Part shown: positions 30,758-32,079 of the stretch, one piece after another
Position numbering within the stretch: the stretch's first letter is position 1
How the letters are laid out: each line of letters starts with the position of its first letter
Source of the DNA: WJKR01 sp964556395
GTDB taxonomy: Archaea; Nanobdellota; Nanobdellia; Woesearchaeales; WJKR01
Length of the DNA: 32,079 nucleotides
Assembly (NCBI GenBank): GCA_964556395.1
Contig: CAZKVR010000009.1
Coordinates: 1 to 32,079 of the forward strand
Direction of reading: 5' to 3'
The notes under the pieces: model-generated
Told to the model about the DNA's origin: nothing
The model's input: only the letters and a program-made list of their open reading frames with translations
Database searches by the model: none
Program-made: the position numbers and the translations under genes

Positions 30758-31070
30758 ACGTGAAAAACTAAACTGTCTCCCTGGCTTTTTTTCTTGCGGC
30801 AAAAACGCGTGATAGTGATTATCTTGGGATATTACTCGTTCTTCCTGTCCTGCGTCGTGCTGTCGGCCGCTTCGCTCCCTCGTTCGCCTTCCAGGCTCAC
30901 CACATAGCAACGATCAAATGAGATATATTTTTTCTAAGGGCTTTCGATATGCTTATTAAATGGGGCCAACTAATCTGATAAAAAGGGTTTCTGTTCTTTT
31001 CCGGCTTTTCTGCTCTGTGCTGGTGTCCTCCTGCGGTTTTCACTTCCAGGTCTCTCGTTGACCGAAAAGA
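30758..31070. other. Gene-poor gap at the right edge of the island
   Basis: About 310 nt without a convincing gene. It holds a T7 tract after the small helical gene (30785-30792), a degenerate element-like segment (TTTTTTTCTTGCGGCAAAAA, then ATAGTGATTATC near 30813-30822), and CTTCGCTCCCTCGTTCG resembling part of element E. A 33-codon frame from ATG 30960 was judged chance. Confidence 0.5.
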
Positions 31071-31100
31071 ATATAAATAATAATGAATTATTATTCATTA
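31071..31100 (+). promoter_or_regulatory. Promoter with palindromic operator for the DUF5320 gene
   Basis: TATA box ATATAAATAA (31071-31080) is directly followed by TAATGAAT-TATT-ATTCATTA (31081-31100), a perfect 8-bp inverted repeat spanning the expected transcription start. The position between TATA box and start site is typical of an archaeal repressor operator. The adjacent DUF134 protein is a candidate binder (inference). GAGGTG at 31112-31117 is the ribosome binding site for ATG 31123. Confidence 0.65.
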
Positions 31101-31122
31101 CGACGGAGACAGAGGTGAAAAA

Positions 31123-31266
31123 ATGCCAAGACGAGACGGCACAGGACCGGACGGAAAAGGACCCAAGACCGGCCGAGGACTAGGCCCCTGCAACGAAGAC
31201 CAGCCACAACCCCGACCGGGCAGAGGCCTGGCCATGCGCCGCGGACGAGGCCGCGGACGGCCCTAG
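31123..31266 (+). CDS. DUF5320-like Gly/Arg-rich miniprotein
   Basis: A 47-residue protein starting MPRRDGTGPDGKGPKTGRGL with one Cys (GPCNED) and ending in an Arg/Gly repeat (MRRGRGRGRP). The MPRxDGTGPxGxGPxTGRGxGxC signature is that of DUF5320 proteins, which in archaea and anaerobic bacteria often sit beside DUF134 and NifX/NafY-type iron-molybdenum cofactor proteins. The exact function is unknown. It has its own promoter, palindromic operator and GAGGTG ribosome binding site. The DUF134 gene follows 48 nt later, supporting the assignment. Confidence 0.8.
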   Translation: MPRRDGTGPDGKGPKTGRGLGPCNEDQPQPRPGRGLAMRRGRGRGRP

Positions 31267-31276
31267 CAAAACCGCA

Positions 31277-31294
31277 ACCTTTTTCTTTTTCTTC
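31277..31294 (+). terminator. T-rich tract between the DUF5320 and DUF134 genes
   Basis: CCTTTTTCTTTTTCTTC contains two T5 runs ~12 nt after the DUF5320 stop, suggesting partial or full termination before the DUF134 gene. Confidence 0.45.
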
Positions 31295-31314
31295 ATGACA
31301 ACAGGCAGACAAGA

Positions 31315-31602
31315 ATGAGACCGCGCAGACGACGACGGGTACGAGGCATGCCCGACGCCACCCACTTCAAACCACAAGGAATCCCCCTGAAAGACCTCCA
31401 AGAGGTCGTCCTCCACGTAGAAGAATACGAAGCCCTCAAGCACGCGGACGCCGAAGGCAAACCGCAATCAGAAGCCGCCGCAGAGATGGACGTCAGCCAA
31501 CCCACGTACAACCGCATCCTCAAACAAGCACGGGAGAAGACGGCGAAAGCGATCACAGAAGGCAAATCACTACGCATAGAAGGCGGACACTACTTCTCCT
31601 GA
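31315..31602 (+). CDS. DUF134 family HTH protein
   Basis: A 95-residue protein of normal family length: RPRRRRRVRGMPDATHFKPQ, GIPLKDLQEVVLHVEEYEAL, AAAEMDVSQPTYNRILKQAR as the HTH and KSLRIEGGHYF at the end. DUF134 proteins are predicted DNA-binding regulators found near Fe-S/FeMo-cofactor-like genes. No clear ribosome binding site or TATA box precedes ATG 31315, so it may be read through from the DUF5320 promoter. The last 13 nt overlap the converging aIF2-gamma gene. Confidence 0.88.
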   Translation: MRPRRRRRVRGMPDATHFKPQGIPLKDLQEVVLHVEEYEALKHADAEGKPQSEAAAEMDVSQPTYNRILKQAREKTAKAITEGKSLRIEGGHYFS

Positions 31603-32079
31603 ATCAAACCATAACCGATGAGCCGGAAACGAGTCCCGATACGACGGGAAATCGTCACCGCACTGCCGACGTCAGCGCACACCGGCAATCGCAAACGGCA
31701 CGTGATGACACCCTTAGACAAGTCAGTCACCACACCCACCGTGGCGGCGGCGTTGACGTTCAGCATGAGCATCTCATTCTTCTTCACAGGCTCGACCTCG
31801 AGGTCGGTCTGGCTGCCCACGACGCGCTCGAGCAAGTGCGTCTTGAGCCGGAACTCATACCACACCGGCGGCAACTTGCCCTCGAGCCCCACCACGCTGC
31901 CGGAGAGGTGGTCGGACTTCACCACGCCCGGGTCGAGCGAGGTCATCAACGCGATGGACCCGCCTGGCACGACGCTCTCCACAGGAGAGCCGCCAGTCAT
32001 GATACCCGTCACCTTCGTCCTCAAAGGCTTCGCCACCTGCTGGTTGTGCTCCTCCACGCCGCGGCCAGGCGACATCTCG
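31590..32079 (-). CDS. Translation initiation factor aIF2 subunit gamma, C-terminal part (5' end beyond window)
   Basis: The minus-strand frame is open to the right edge; 163 codons are visible. It matches domains II-III of aIF2-gamma: MSPGRGVEEHN, GGSPVESVVPGGSIALMTSL, DPGVVKSDHLSGSVVG, LPPVWYEF, LLERVVGS, VEPVKKNEMLMLNVNAAATV, LRLPVCAD and ISRRIGTRFRLIGYGLI. The gamma subunit binds Met-tRNAi and GTP; its G domain lies outside the window. The gene is strictly archaeal/eukaryotic and anchors the organism assignment. Confidence 0.95.
   Translation of the reverse strand, partial: EMSPGRGVEEHNQQVAKPLRTKVTGIMTGGSPVESVVPGGSIALMTSLDPGVVKSDHLSGSVVGLEGKLPPVWYEFRLKTHLLERVVGSQTDLEVEPVKKNEMLMLNVNAAATVGVVTDLSKGVITCRLRLPVCADVGSAVTISRRIGTRFRLIGYGLIQEK

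Larger units (their letters stand above)
25430..30960. other. AT-rich genomic island with cassette-like organisation
   Basis: Composition changes sharply at ~25430 from GC-rich to strongly AT-rich and returns by ~31070; codons switch from C-ending to A/T-ending. Inside lie seven genes in mixed orientation separated by related structured intergenic elements. Gene content (PD-(D/E)XK, ParB-like, NUDIX, zinc ribbon, unknowns) is accessory. No integrase, transposase or tRNA is visible in the window. The left edge (25418-25620) carries hairpins (for example AAGCGA-TTC-TCGCTT near 25517) and GTTAAAC near 25540. Base composition becomes intermediate from 30021, suggesting separate arrivals. Confidence 0.75.

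Noticed and set aside
30960..31061. 33-codon plus-strand frame beginning MGPTNLIKRV
   Set aside because: No ribosome binding site, unclear TATA spacing and a Ser/Phe/Leu composition expected by chance from the T-rich gap.

Overview
The window reads as a chromosomal segment of an archaeon, most likely a DPANN-type lineage (Woesearchaeales/Nanoarchaeota-like; this placement is inference). The archaeal signals are the C-terminal half of translation factor aIF2-gamma at the right edge, class III (archaellin/pilin-type) signal peptides, a FlaI/TadA-type ATPase with two TadC/FlaJ-type membrane proteins, an Ogg2-type 8-oxoguanine glycosylase, endonuclease Q, DUF134/DUF5320 proteins and a DUF5752 protein. 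First genes of transcripts typically have a TATA box (TTTAAA or TTTATA type) about 25 nt before the start codon, implying leaderless mRNAs. Downstream genes use GGTG/GAGG ribosome binding sites and 1-4 base stop/start overlaps. Most of the window is GC-rich with C-ending codons and rather acidic proteins.

Layout: (1) 1-4748, minus strand: one operon of uncharacterised genes, with two small membrane proteins, a Mrr-like PD-(D/E)XK nuclease, a coiled-coil protein, a single-domain AAA+ ATPase and a long coiled-coil membrane protein that runs off the left edge. (2) 4794-7787: mostly single leaderless genes (Lrp-like regulator, Ogg2, a 43-residue His/acidic miniprotein, a SpoT/MESH1-like HD hydrolase, a Cys-rich lipoprotein, an unknown). 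(3) 8014-9609: two lipoproteins, one with four cadherin/PKD-like repeats and one cupredoxin-like. (4) 9683-11374: EndoQ and a divergent small membrane protein. (5) 11439-21387: a type IV pilus-like locus with three small pilin-like proteins, a 1278-residue vWA protein whose metal-binding domain is split by a roughly 415-residue Cys-rich repeat region, another pilin-like protein, the assembly ATPase, two TadC-like membrane proteins and a small winged-helix protein. (6) 21374-25417: a DUF5752/GW-repeat protein, a thioredoxin-glutamate dehydrogenase-HTH operon, and a divergent CPHC thioredoxin-like protein.

(7) About 25430-30960 is an abrupt AT-rich island with A/T-ending codons. It carries mostly unrelated short genes in mixed orientation: a 556-residue unknown, a zinc-ribbon protein, a coiled-coil protein, a PD-(D/E)XK protein, a frameshifted ParB/sulfiredoxin-fold gene, a NUDIX hydrolase and a small helical protein. 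Five of its intergenic gaps contain a related, same-orientation element made of short hairpins followed by a TTTAACARTGATTAA-like core, so the island looks like an array of gene-plus-element units. Composition of the last two genes is intermediate. (8) 31071-32079 returns to GC-rich sequence: DUF5320 and DUF134 genes behind a promoter with a palindromic operator, then aIF2-gamma converging from the right edge.

The most interesting points are the island with its repeated intergenic element, the vWA protein with its Cys-rich insertion, the AAA+/coiled-coil/nuclease operon, a TadC-like gene that has a ribosome binding site but no canonical start codon, and a one-base frameshift in an A7 run of the ParB-like gene.
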